NCBI GenBank assembly: GCA_004555055.1 | Contig: SFJN01000044.1 | Span: 1-22,465, forward strand | DNA from: Bacteroidales bacterium | Lineage (GTDB): Bacteria; Bacteroidota; Bacteroidia; Bacteroidales; Bacteroidaceae | Reading direction: 5' to 3' | DNA: 22,465 nt | Part shown: in pieces, positions 1 to 7,579 of the stretch | Numbering within the stretch: the stretch's first letter is position 1 | Layout: each line of letters starts with the position of its first letter | Notes under the pieces: generated by a model | Told to the model about the DNA's origin: nothing | What the model saw: only the letters and a program-made list of their open reading frames with translations | The model's database searches: none | Position numbers and translations under genes: made by a program

Positions 1-1757
1 CCGTCGGCACAGCCAAGGTGGCCAGCATCACTTCGCCCCGCGGCAATGCCCAGGCTTTGGGAACCGTCACCGCAAAACTCGGAGAAAAGGTTACCTTCGC
101 AGGCGAATACCTGCAGCTCGTGGCAAGTCTCCAGTTTGGCGATGCCAATGCCAGCGTATACAAGGACTTCACAGCCTTCGAAGTCTCCAAGGATGGCAAG
201 TCGCTTTCCTTCGTCCTGCCTGCCGAAGCTCCCGACGGCGACATCAACATCGTCTGCAAAAGCGGTGTGCTGGTACCCGTAGGCAAGCTCGTCACCGTAG
301 CCCCCTCCAATCTCAAGGCTGCTCCCGAACCCGTGAAGGCGGGCAAGGAACTCACCGTCACCGGCAACGACCTTGACGTGGTGACACAAGTCCAGTTCCC
401 CAACTGTGCAGTTGCAGAAGCCCAGGCAGCAGAAGGCAAGCTGGTTGTGGCCGTTCCTGCCGAAGCACAGGAAGGAGACCTTCTTCTCATCATGGCCAAC
501 GGCAAGCAGACTCGCGTACCCTTCACCCTCATCAAGCCCACTGTCAGCGGCTTCAACATGAATCCCGCCGCAGCCGGTAGCGATGTGGTCATCCAGGGTA
601 CAGACCTCGACCTCATCGTTTCCGCCACCTTCGAAGGCGGAAGCACCGTCAAGGAATTCAGTGTCAGCGAAGACGGCACCGCACTCACCGTAGCCGTTCC
701 TCTTGATGCGGCAGAAGGCAAGGTGGTTCTCGCACTGGCCAACGGCACCGTTGTGGAAACACCCTCGCTGAGTGTGGACAAACCCGTATTCTGCTACATT
801 CCCGACGTCACTGTCCTCACCGAAAACGACCTTAAGGCCGGTGATCTTCTTACCGTTGCAGTGGAAAACATCGACGTCCTTACGGGAGTTGAAATCGACG
901 GCACGGCATGTCAGTACGTGGCCAACAATGGAAAACTCTTCATCGGCATCCCCGAAGGCGCCGGATTCAAGTCGAAACTCCGCCTCATCTCCAATAACGG
1001 CGAGGTTACCTACGACCTTTCCGTAGTCCCCAACACCGAAAAGCACACCGTCATCTGGAGCGGTGCATGGGAATGCGATGGATGGACCGGACTCGAAGAC
1101 CTCTCTTGGGACAAGTACGACTGGGCTTCCGTCAACCCGGGCACCGAACTCAAGCTCACCATCACTCCGCTCCGTCCCACCGACGGCTGGGGTTGCGTAT
1201 CGCTGCGTCATGGCGACAGCTGGGGCGGACTCCCCGAACCCATCCCCGGACAGTACGACTTTGATGTCAATGCCGGCACACAGGTCATCAGCGTTGTCCT
1301 CGAAGCCAACGTGCTCAGCGACCTTGTCAACAACGGCGGACTCATCATCACGGGTCACAACTTCGTACTCTCCCAGGTTGAACTCGTAGAGCACATCTCG
1401 CTCGAGACCACCATCTGGGAAGGCGAGGCCGTAGTCGACGACTGGGGCAACCAGCCTACTCTCCTCAGCGACGGTGGAACGGAACTTCAGGAAGCCGGAG
1501 CGAAGGTAGGTTCCGTGGTACGCTTCTACGTGAAGCCCACTGCCGATACCTGGAACCTCCAGGTCGTAGAGGGACACTGGGGTGGAAATTTCTGCGACTA
1601 CAGCAATGAGAACTACAATCTCGACGAACACAACGGAGCAGTAGAACTCACCCTGACCCAGGAAATGCTGGACAAACTCTTCACCGTCCAGAACTGGGGC
1701 GGCTCCTTCATCCTCAACGGCGACAACATCGTCTGCACGAAGATTACCATCGAATAG
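1..1757 (+). CDS. Surface glycan-binding protein (SusE/F- or SGBP-like), 5' truncated by window edge
   Basis: The reading frame is open from base 3, so the GTG at 18 is probably internal and the true start with its signal peptide lies outside the window. About 584 residues are visible. Four consecutive Ig-like segments of roughly 80 residues have the look of IPT/TIG folds, with recurring 'AG..L.V.G..LD.V..V.F' and 'G.L.V.VP..A..G.L.L...NG' patterns. Two Trp-rich C-terminal beta domains of about 110 residues follow. They begin 'TVIWSGAWECDGW' and 'TTIWEGEAVVDDWG' and look like a tandem duplication. No catalytic motif is visible. Immediately upstream of GH26 mannanases, this fits the cell-surface glycan-binding protein normally encoded after susC/susD, with the Trp-rich modules as likely mannan-binding sites. 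The ligand is inferred from neighbours only. A SusE/F-like starch-type protein is a less likely alternative. Confidence 0.75.
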   Translation, partial: VGTAKVASITSPRGNAQALGTVTAKLGEKVTFAGEYLQLVASLQFGDANASVYKDFTAFEVSKDGKSLSFVLPAEAPDGDINIVCKSGVLVPVGKLVTVAPSNLKAAPEPVKAGKELTVTGNDLDVVTQVQFPNCAVAEAQAAEGKLVVAVPAEAQEGDLLLIMANGKQTRVPFTLIKPTVSGFNMNPAAAGSDVVIQGTDLDLIVSATFEGGSTVKEFSVSEDGTALTVAVPLDAAEGKVVLALANGTVVETPSLSVDKPVFCYIPDVTVLTENDLKAGDLLTVAVENIDVLTGVEIDGTACQYVANNGKLFIGIPEGAGFKSKLRLISNNGEVTYDLSVVPNTEKHTVIWSGAWECDGWTGLEDLSWDKYDWASVNPGTELKLTITPLRPTDGWGCVSLRHGDSWGGLPEPIPGQYDFDVNAGTQVISVVLEANVLSDLVNNGGLIITGHNFVLSQVELVEHISLETTIWEGEAVVDDWGNQPTLLSDGGTELQEAGAKVGSVVRFYVKPTADTWNLQVVEGHWGGNFCDYSNENYNLDEHNGAVELTLTQEMLDKLFTVQNWGGSFILNGDNIVCTKITIE

Positions 1758-2094
1758 TGAACTTCTCACTGCATAAGACGGGATTCACTTGCATGCCCTG
1801 ACCGTCAGGATTCTGCCAATGGACAGGGCATGCATCATCCTCTGCACCTAACCCGCAAGGATGGGAATCCGAGAAATCTCTACGGAAACATCAGCGCCGG
1901 GAGACTCCGACACAAACCCGGGCCTTCCGGTGCTGCATTGTTTTCACTTACACTTTCAGAGCATCTCTTCAAAAAAATATCCCTCCGGCATCGCCGAACT
2001 GCGAAGAAATAACCCACGAATGTTCGTTCCACATTCTATTGTTTGTACCGTATAGTTTTCCATATCGCCATACGGCAAAGACCATCCATCACTG
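1758..2094. other. 337-bp intergenic spacer before the first GH26
   Basis: Apart from the stem-loop at 1790-1834, this spacer has a weaker imperfect inverted repeat (AGCGCCGG at 1893-1900 with CCGGTGCT at 1927-1934). It also has a near-consensus -7-like string, TATTGTTTGT at 2037-2046, which has one base too many to match TAnnTTTG and no convincing -33 box. Short ORFs here have no recognisable protein features and I do not regard them as genes. A separate promoter for the GH26 cluster is possible but not demonstrated. Confidence 0.4.
1790..1834 (+). promoter_or_regulatory. Stem-loop after the glycan-binding protein gene
   Basis: A perfect 11-bp stem pairs TGCATGCCCTG (1790-1800) with CAGGGCATGCA (1824-1834) around a 23-nt loop. 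No T-run follows, so it is a poor intrinsic terminator. By position it may stabilise the upstream transcript or cause partial attenuation between the highly expressed binding-protein part of the locus and the downstream enzymes. That role is inference. Confidence 0.5.
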
Positions 2095-3585
2095 ATGAAA
2101 CACTACTTTTTCCTATTTTTTTCCCTTATTCTCCTTGCAGCCTGTGGTTCCGATTCTGCCGAAGAACCGGAGACAAAGGCCGAAGCACCGCTGTTCCTCA
2201 GCGTTGCCCCCACCACCGACACCGAAATCTCTGCCGGCAGTCAGACATTTGTGCTGACCTTCGACCGCAACATCACCATACTCTCCTCCACCGTTCCACA
2301 GATTACCCTCAACGGAAAGGCCGTAACATCGGCCAGAATCGAGGGCGGTGCAAGTCCGCGTCTGACTGTCACAGCCACTGTACCCAATGATGCTCGGGAA
2401 GCCGTGCTGGTGATTCCCACAGGAATCGTCAAAACCACTGCCGGAGGCCTCGCCGCCCGTACCGAACTGAAATGGAACATCAAGCAGTTTCCTGCCGTAG
2501 ATCCTTCGACATTCGATGGACTGTGCAATCCCAAAGCCACACCTGAGGCCAGGAGCGTCATGGAATTTCTGAAGGAAAACTACGGCAAACGCCAGCTTTC
2601 CGGTGTGCAGTCCTCATCGTCAAACACCCTCGACTTCGTCAATGCCGTGGCCGAAAGCTACGGGAAGCACCCTGCCCTCGCCGGGTTCGATTTTATCTAC
2701 CTTGCCTTTTCCCCTACACCCGCTGGATGGTCGTGGCAACAGAACTACAACGATATCAGTGCCGCACGCGAACAATGGGAGCACAACGGGCTGGTATCCT
2801 ACATGTGGCACTGGAACGTCCCCGACAATGAGGCCGCCTACCTCAAATGCCGCGACGAGGGGTCAACAGACCACATGGGATTCTATGCCCCAGGTGCCAA
2901 TGGTGGACAGGGCGAAACGCAATTCGACATCCGCGAAGCCCTGAAGGAGGGGACATGGCAGCACGAGTGCATCCTCCGCGACATCGACGAGGTGGCAGGA
3001 TACCTTCAGAACCTTCAGGAAGCGGATATCCCCGTTATCTTCCGCCCGCTCCATGAAGCCGCCGGCAGCTATACCCGCTATTACCCTCAGGGTGGAGCAT
3101 GGTTCTGGTGGGGACGCTACGGTGCCGAGCCCTGCCGTCAGCTCTACCGTCTCCTCTACGAACGCCTGGTGAACCACCATGGTCTGAACAACCTGATATG
3201 GTGCTGGACCATCGATGTGGCCGAAGGATACGGAAAGTCTGCCGCAGAATGGTATCCCGGAAACGACTGCGTCGACATCGTTGGCGTAGACATCTATACC
3301 GACAATACTGCACTCTGCCAGCGTACGGCCTACGACTTCATGCACGAGGTTACGGGCGGCAAGAAGCTGACCACCATATCCGAATGCGGGAACATCTGCA
3401 ATCCCACTGCACAGCAGCAGGGCGGGGCCTTCTGGAGCTGGTTCATGGTATGGCCCACCACCGGCAACGGCGGCACCATAGACCTGGCCGGATGGAAGGC
3501 CAACACCGCAAGCTACTGGCAGGAAGTGCTGCAAAGCCCTTGCGTCATGAACCGCGAAGACATGCCTTCGCTCAAGGCTCTCTGA
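2095..3585 (+). CDS. GH26 endo-beta-1,4-mannanase, lipoprotein
   Basis: This 496-residue protein starts with a typical lipoprotein signal ending in LAAC (Cys17), followed by acidic residues, which suggests surface or outer-membrane anchoring. Residues of about 32-130 form an Ig-like/bacterial adhesion-type beta domain. The GH26 barrel occupies about 150-490. Diagnostic motifs are GKRQLSG (165-171), HPALAGFDF, YMWHW (237-241), the acid/base motif FRPLHE (Glu321), AWFWWGRYG (335-343) and the nucleophile motif TISECG (Glu430). The expected reaction is hydrolysis of beta-1,4-mannosidic bonds in (galacto/gluco)mannan to oligosaccharides. The next GH26 gene follows after 71 bp in the same direction. 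The family is secure. Endo rather than exo action is inferred from its surface-type signal and from comparable Bacteroides mannan loci that pair two GH26 enzymes. Confidence 0.93.
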   Translation: MKHYFFLFFSLILLAACGSDSAEEPETKAEAPLFLSVAPTTDTEISAGSQTFVLTFDRNITILSSTVPQITLNGKAVTSARIEGGASPRLTVTATVPNDAREAVLVIPTGIVKTTAGGLAARTELKWNIKQFPAVDPSTFDGLCNPKATPEARSVMEFLKENYGKRQLSGVQSSSSNTLDFVNAVAESYGKHPALAGFDFIYLAFSPTPAGWSWQQNYNDISAAREQWEHNGLVSYMWHWNVPDNEAAYLKCRDEGSTDHMGFYAPGANGGQGETQFDIREALKEGTWQHECILRDIDEVAGYLQNLQEADIPVIFRPLHEAAGSYTRYYPQGGAWFWWGRYGAEPCRQLYRLLYERLVNHHGLNNLIWCWTIDVAEGYGKSAAEWYPGNDCVDIVGVDIYTDNTALCQRTAYDFMHEVTGGKKLTTISECGNICNPTAQQQGGAFWSWFMVWPTTGNGGTIDLAGWKANTASYWQEVLQSPCVMNREDMPSLKAL

Positions 3586-3656
3586 AATTCCCCATCCAAA
3601 CAACACAACCCATACGGTGGCCATCAGAACTGCAGCCACCCCATACATCTTTATCC

Positions 3657-4829
3657 ATGAAACTTCCCACACGACTGTTCCATTGTGGCATTGCCACCAT
3701 GGTTCTTTCCGCAGGACTCCTCACATCCTGCGGCCCGAAGAAGGCTTCCGACCCCTTGGCTTCGACCGGACGCACCCAGCGAACGGAAAACCTGCTCGAA
3801 AACCTCCGCCATCAGGCCGATACGGCTGGATATATGTACGGCCATCAGGACGATACAGCCTACGGCATTGGATGGGTCGGCGACTCCTGCCGCAGCGATG
3901 TTCAGAGCGTCTGCAACGATTTCCCTGCCGTCATCGGCTTCGACCTCGGACACATCGAGCTTGGCGACTCCTGCAACCTTGACGGGGTGCCCTTCGACCA
4001 TATGCGCCAGCTCATCTTCGCACAGTACGACCGGGGCGGCGTCATTACCCTTTCATGGCATCTCGACAATCCTCTCAGCGGCGGCACCTCGTGGATCAAC
4101 GACAGTCTGCGCACCCAGGAGTCACGGACTGTGGCTGAAGTGCTGAAGGATGGCGAGGCTCACGACCGGCTTGTCGCCTACATCGACAGTGCCGCCGCCT
4201 TCATCTGTTCCCTTCAGACGCCCTACGGCGTGCAGGTGCCCGTCATTTTCCGTCCCTGGCACGAACACACCGGTTCGTGGTTCTGGTGGGGCAAGGATTT
4301 CTGCACCCCGCAGCAGTACATCGCGCTGTGGAAACTCACCGCAGAACGATTCAAGGCGTGCGGTGTCACCAATGCCCTGTTCGCCTATTCGCCCGACCGG
4401 ACAGAATCGCCCGAAGCCTATATGGAGCGCTATCCCGGCGATGAAATGGTCGACATCTTCGGTCTCGACTGCTACTGCTTCGGCAACAACGAACCTGCAA
4501 CCTTCGAGAACTACGTAGAAAACGTCAAGCGCCAGCTCACCTATGTCTGCCGTCTTGCCAAGGAACACGGCAAGGTAGCCGCTTTCACCGAAACCGGCTA
4601 CGAAGGTCTTCCCTACGAAAAATGGTGGACCGAGGCACTGGCACCTGCCATCGCAGACCTTCCTGTGGCCTACGTCCTCACCTGGCGCAATGCCCATGAC
4701 AAGGTGGGCCACTTCTATGCCCCCTATCCCGGACACACTTCCGTCGACGACTTTACAGCCTTCTACAATCTACCGCGCACCCTCTTCGTGCACGACGTCA
4801 ACGGACTCTATCTCCAAAGCAGCAAATAG
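3657..4829 (+). CDS. GH26 beta-mannanase / mannobiose-releasing enzyme, lipoprotein
   Basis: I place the start at the ATG at 3657. The open frame extends upstream into the preceding gene, but only this ATG gives a proper lipoprotein signal (MKLPTRLF..., lipobox LTSC, Cys25). The product is 390 residues and is essentially a bare GH26 barrel. Visible motifs are YGHQDDTAYG (61-70), VIGFDLGH (92-99), LSWHLDNP (132-139), the acid/base motif FRPWHEHTGSWFWWG (Glu203), FGLDCY (268-273) and the nucleophile motif FTETG (Glu312). The 'GHQDD.AYG...W' signature and compact size resemble the exo-acting GH26 enzymes of Bacteroides fragilis/ovatus mannan loci that release mannobiose. Its product would feed the epimerase and GH130 phosphorylase encoded next. 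The exo mode is inferred, and an endo-mannanase cannot be excluded. Confidence 0.92.
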   Translation: MKLPTRLFHCGIATMVLSAGLLTSCGPKKASDPLASTGRTQRTENLLENLRHQADTAGYMYGHQDDTAYGIGWVGDSCRSDVQSVCNDFPAVIGFDLGHIELGDSCNLDGVPFDHMRQLIFAQYDRGGVITLSWHLDNPLSGGTSWINDSLRTQESRTVAEVLKDGEAHDRLVAYIDSAAAFICSLQTPYGVQVPVIFRPWHEHTGSWFWWGKDFCTPQQYIALWKLTAERFKACGVTNALFAYSPDRTESPEAYMERYPGDEMVDIFGLDCYCFGNNEPATFENYVENVKRQLTYVCRLAKEHGKVAAFTETGYEGLPYEKWWTEALAPAIADLPVAYVLTWRNAHDKVGHFYAPYPGHTSVDDFTAFYNLPRTLFVHDVNGLYLQSSK

Positions 4830-4857
4830 CAATAAATACAATAAACTATCCTACGAA

Positions 4858-6048
4858 ATGTCAGCAGAATTTGAGAAGAAGGTGGCAGCTCTCCGCGCAC
4901 ATCACGAAGAACTGCTCACACGTCCCAACACTCCCAAGCCTTGGGGTAACGGTATCTACGAAAAATACGAACATCCCATACTTACCGCCGAGCACACTCC
5001 ACTGGAATGGCGCTATGACTTCGACGAAAAGTCCAACCCTTTCCTCATGCAGCGCATCATGATGAACGCCACGCTCAACTCGGGTGCCATCAAATGGCAG
5101 GGCCGCTACCTGCTGGTGGTGCGTGTGGAGGGTGCCGACCGCAAGAGTTTCTTCGCCGTGGCGGAGAGTCCGAACGGCATCGACAACTTCCGCTTCTGGG
5201 ATGAGCCCATCACCATGCCGGAGGACGTGGTTCCTGCCACCAACATCTACGACATGCGCCTCACCGCTCATGAAGACGGATGGATCTACGGCATCTTCTG
5301 CGCCGAACGTCACGACGACAGTTGCCCCAGCGACCTCTCGGCAGCCACCGCCACTGCCGCCATCGCACGCACCAAGGACCTGAGGAACTGGGAGCGGCTC
5401 CCCGACCTGAAGTCGGCCTCACAACAACGCAACGTGGTGCTCCACCCCGAATTCGTCGACGGAAAGTACGCCCTCTACACCCGTCCGCAGGACGGATTCA
5501 TCGATGCCGGTTCCGGCGGAGGCATCGGATGGGCATTGGTCGACGACATCACGCATGCTGAGGTCCGCGAGGAACGCATCATCAATGCCCGCCACTACCA
5601 CACCATCATGGAGGTGAAGAACGGCGAAGGTCCGCACCCCATCCGCACGCCGCAGGGCTGGCTCCACCTGGCACACGGTGTCCGCGGATGCGCCTCCGGA
5701 CTGCGTTATGTACTGTATCTTTACATGACAGCACTCGACGACCCCACACGCGTCATCGCGCAGCCGGGGGGATATTTCCTTGTACCCGAAGGGGAGGAGT
5801 ACATCGGGGATGTGATGAATGTGGCGTTTGCTAACGGATGGATTGCCGATAACGACGGACGGGTATACATCTACTATGCCTCGTCGGACACACGGATGCA
5901 TGTGGCAACCTCCACCATCGAACGCCTGGTAGACTACTGCCTGCACACTCCCGCCGACGGATTTTCCACCGGAGCATCGGTGGAGACCATCAAACGGCTG
6001 GTGGAGAAGAACCGGAAACTGGCGGGCAAGTCCGCCCACACAATGTAA
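4858..6048 (+). CDS. GH130 4-O-beta-D-mannosyl-D-glucose phosphorylase
   Basis: The start is taken at ATG 4858, giving 396 residues. The longer in-frame ORF begins inside the preceding GH26 gene and has no family homology there. There is no signal peptide, so the enzyme is cytoplasmic. The sequence carries hallmarks of GH130 subfamily 1: NPFLMQRI, FRFWDEP, ATNIYDMRLT with the presumed general acid Asp132, NVVLHPEFV, YHTIMEVKNG and GWLHLAHGVRG. The reaction expected is phosphorolysis of mannosyl-beta-1,4-glucose to alpha-mannose-1-phosphate and glucose (EC 2.4.1.281). The next gene encodes the 2-epimerase that makes this substrate from mannobiose, the same pairing known from the B. fragilis mannan pathway. 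A GH130 acting on mannooligosaccharides directly is the main alternative, but the adjacent epimerase favours the mannosylglucose enzyme. Confidence 0.93.
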   Translation: MSAEFEKKVAALRAHHEELLTRPNTPKPWGNGIYEKYEHPILTAEHTPLEWRYDFDEKSNPFLMQRIMMNATLNSGAIKWQGRYLLVVRVEGADRKSFFAVAESPNGIDNFRFWDEPITMPEDVVPATNIYDMRLTAHEDGWIYGIFCAERHDDSCPSDLSAATATAAIARTKDLRNWERLPDLKSASQQRNVVLHPEFVDGKYALYTRPQDGFIDAGSGGGIGWALVDDITHAEVREERIINARHYHTIMEVKNGEGPHPIRTPQGWLHLAHGVRGCASGLRYVLYLYMTALDDPTRVIAQPGGYFLVPEGEEYIGDVMNVAFANGWIADNDGRVYIYYASSDTRMHVATSTIERLVDYCLHTPADGFSTGASVETIKRLVEKNRKLAGKSAHTM

Positions 6049-6055
6049 AAGGAGG
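6048..6055 (+). promoter_or_regulatory. Strong Shine-Dalgarno site of the 2-epimerase gene
   Basis: AAAGGAGG overlaps the last base of the GH130 stop codon and sits 7 nt upstream of ATG 6063. The other starts in this window lack such a site, as is usual in Bacteroidetes, so this one decides the start and may set a higher epimerase translation rate. Confidence 0.6.
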
Positions 6056-6062
6056 CAAGGAA

Positions 6063-7307
6063 ATGCACAAGGAAATGCTTTCAGGACTTCGTCAGGAGAT
6101 GCTCCAGACCCTTGAGCAGAACATACTCCCCTTCTGGCTCCACCATATGGTGGACGGGGCACATGGCGGCTTCTACGGCCGTATGACCGGCGAGGGCCGT
6201 CTGATGCCCGACGCCCCCAAGGGAGCCATACTCAACGCACGGATACTGTGGAGTTTCTCCGCAGCATACCGAGTGCTCGGAAACGGGGACTACCTGCTGG
6301 CGGCACGCCGTGCCAAGGATTACATCCTGCGGCATTTCGTCGACCGCGCCTTTGGCGGAACCTTCTGGGAGGTCGACTGCGAGGGGCGACCCACCGACAC
6401 GAAGAAGCAGTTTTATGCCATCGGATTCATGCTCTATGGCCTGAGCGAATATGCCCGGGCACTGCACCACCGCCTGGGTAATGCAGCCTCCGAAGAGACG
6501 GAAACCGTGCTTCAGGAGTGTTTCTCCCTCTTCGACGTCATCGAACACCACGCCCGCGACCAGAGGTACGGAGGATACATCGAGGCCCTCTCGTGCGACT
6601 GGCAACCGCTTGCCGATGTCCGGCTGTCGGAGGTCGACGCCAACTTCCCGAAATCGCAGAACACCCACCTCCACATCATCGAGCCTTATGCCAACTTCTT
6701 CCGTTGTCTGAAGGAGATGCACCGCAGCGTGGAGCGTGTGGAGCCTGCCCTGCGTCACCTCATCGACATCTTCTGCCACCGCATCCTCAATGATTCCACA
6801 TGGCATCTCGACCTCTTCTTCGAGATGGACTGGACACGGGGTGCGGGACACCTCGAAAGTTACGGCCACGACATCGAATGCTCATGGTTGCTGCACGAGG
6901 CGGCACTGGTGCTGGACGATGCCGAAGTGCTGGCACAGGTGGAGCCCATCGTCCAGCGTGTGGCAGAGGCTTCGGTGAAGGGCATCAATGCCGACGGGTC
7001 CATGACCCACGAAGCAAATCTCGACACGGGCTATGTCGATGCCGACCGCCACTGGTGGGTGCAGGCCGAAGCCGTGGTGGGTTTCCTCAACATCTACCAG
7101 CATTTCCACACACCCTCCGCACTGGAACGGGCACTGCGCTGCTGGGATTACATCAAGGCTCACCTCATCGACCGTGAACTCGGCGAATGGTTCTGGAGTT
7201 GCGATGCCGAGGGGCACGTCAACCGCCGCGAAGACCATGCCGGATTCTGGAAATGTCCCTACCACAACAGCCGGATGTGTCTGGAAGTCATCGAACGTTT
7301 TCGTTAA
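6063..7307 (+). CDS. Cellobiose/mannobiose 2-epimerase (AGE family)
   Basis: A 414-residue cytoplasmic protein without signal peptide, of normal family length. It shows the (alpha/alpha)6-barrel motifs of the N-acylglucosamine 2-epimerase superfamily: GGFYGRM (35-41), NARILWSF (58-65), KKQFYAIGF (114-122), THLHIIEPYANFFR (catalytic-type His204), YGHDIECSWLL (His269), DRHWWVQAEA (328-337) and KCPYHNSRMCLEV (His401). It should convert beta-1,4-mannobiose to mannosyl-glucose (EC 5.1.3.11), the substrate of the GH130 enzyme encoded 14 bp upstream. A GGAGG Shine-Dalgarno sequence (6051-6055) lies 7 nt before the ATG and supports this start. The final codons ERFR and the stop lie within a palindromic repeat that continues downstream, so the very C-terminus may have been rewritten by that repeat. 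Confidence 0.93.
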   Translation: MHKEMLSGLRQEMLQTLEQNILPFWLHHMVDGAHGGFYGRMTGEGRLMPDAPKGAILNARILWSFSAAYRVLGNGDYLLAARRAKDYILRHFVDRAFGGTFWEVDCEGRPTDTKKQFYAIGFMLYGLSEYARALHHRLGNAASEETETVLQECFSLFDVIEHHARDQRYGGYIEALSCDWQPLADVRLSEVDANFPKSQNTHLHIIEPYANFFRCLKEMHRSVERVEPALRHLIDIFCHRILNDSTWHLDLFFEMDWTRGAGHLESYGHDIECSWLLHEAALVLDDAEVLAQVEPIVQRVAEASVKGINADGSMTHEANLDTGYVDADRHWWVQAEAVVGFLNIYQHFHTPSALERALRCWDYIKAHLIDRELGEWFWSCDAEGHVNRREDHAGFWKCPYHNSRMCLEVIERFR

Positions 7308-7433
7308 GCGAGGGCAGAGCCAAGCTTGCTTGTACTATGCCGAGCGTAGAAAACGAAGGACGAAATCCAACGTTTTCGTTAAGCGAGGGCAGTTATGCCG
7401 AGCGTAGAAAACGAAGGACGAAGTCCAACGTTT
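7294..7433 (+). repeat. Two head-to-tail copies of a palindromic interspersed repeat
   Basis: AACGTTTTCGTTAAGCGAGG followed by GCAG occurs at 7294-7317 and again at 7369-7392. TATGCCGAGCGTAGAAAACG continuing into GAAGGACGAA occurs from 7336 and from 7394. Each copy can fold as CGTTTTC with GAAAACG (7296-7302 with 7349-7355; 7371-7377 with 7407-7413) outside GGCA with TGCC. Copy 1 carries an extra tip, CAAGC-TT-GCTTG (7321-7332). Copy 2 lacks this 18-bp tip segment and has a single T in its place. The left arm of copy 1 includes the stop codon of the epimerase gene. The same CAAGCTTGCTTG core and TGCCGAG motif recur in reverse orientation near 19.7 kb. Confidence 0.75.
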
Positions 7434-7579
7434 CCCCGCCGGGTCCTGACACTTCCACCTCCGTAGCACGGTACTTCCCGGCCGGCAGGCCTCTGTTTCT
7501 GCGTACTTCGCCACTTTAAGGCCTTACACGCTCTCCATACTTTCTGGAGCACACACATGCTGAACACTATCCACAAAAT

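Noticed and set aside
3099..3656. Upstream in-frame extension of the second GH26 gene
   Set aside because: It overlaps the first GH26 coding region in another frame. The lipoprotein signal at 3657 marks the real start.
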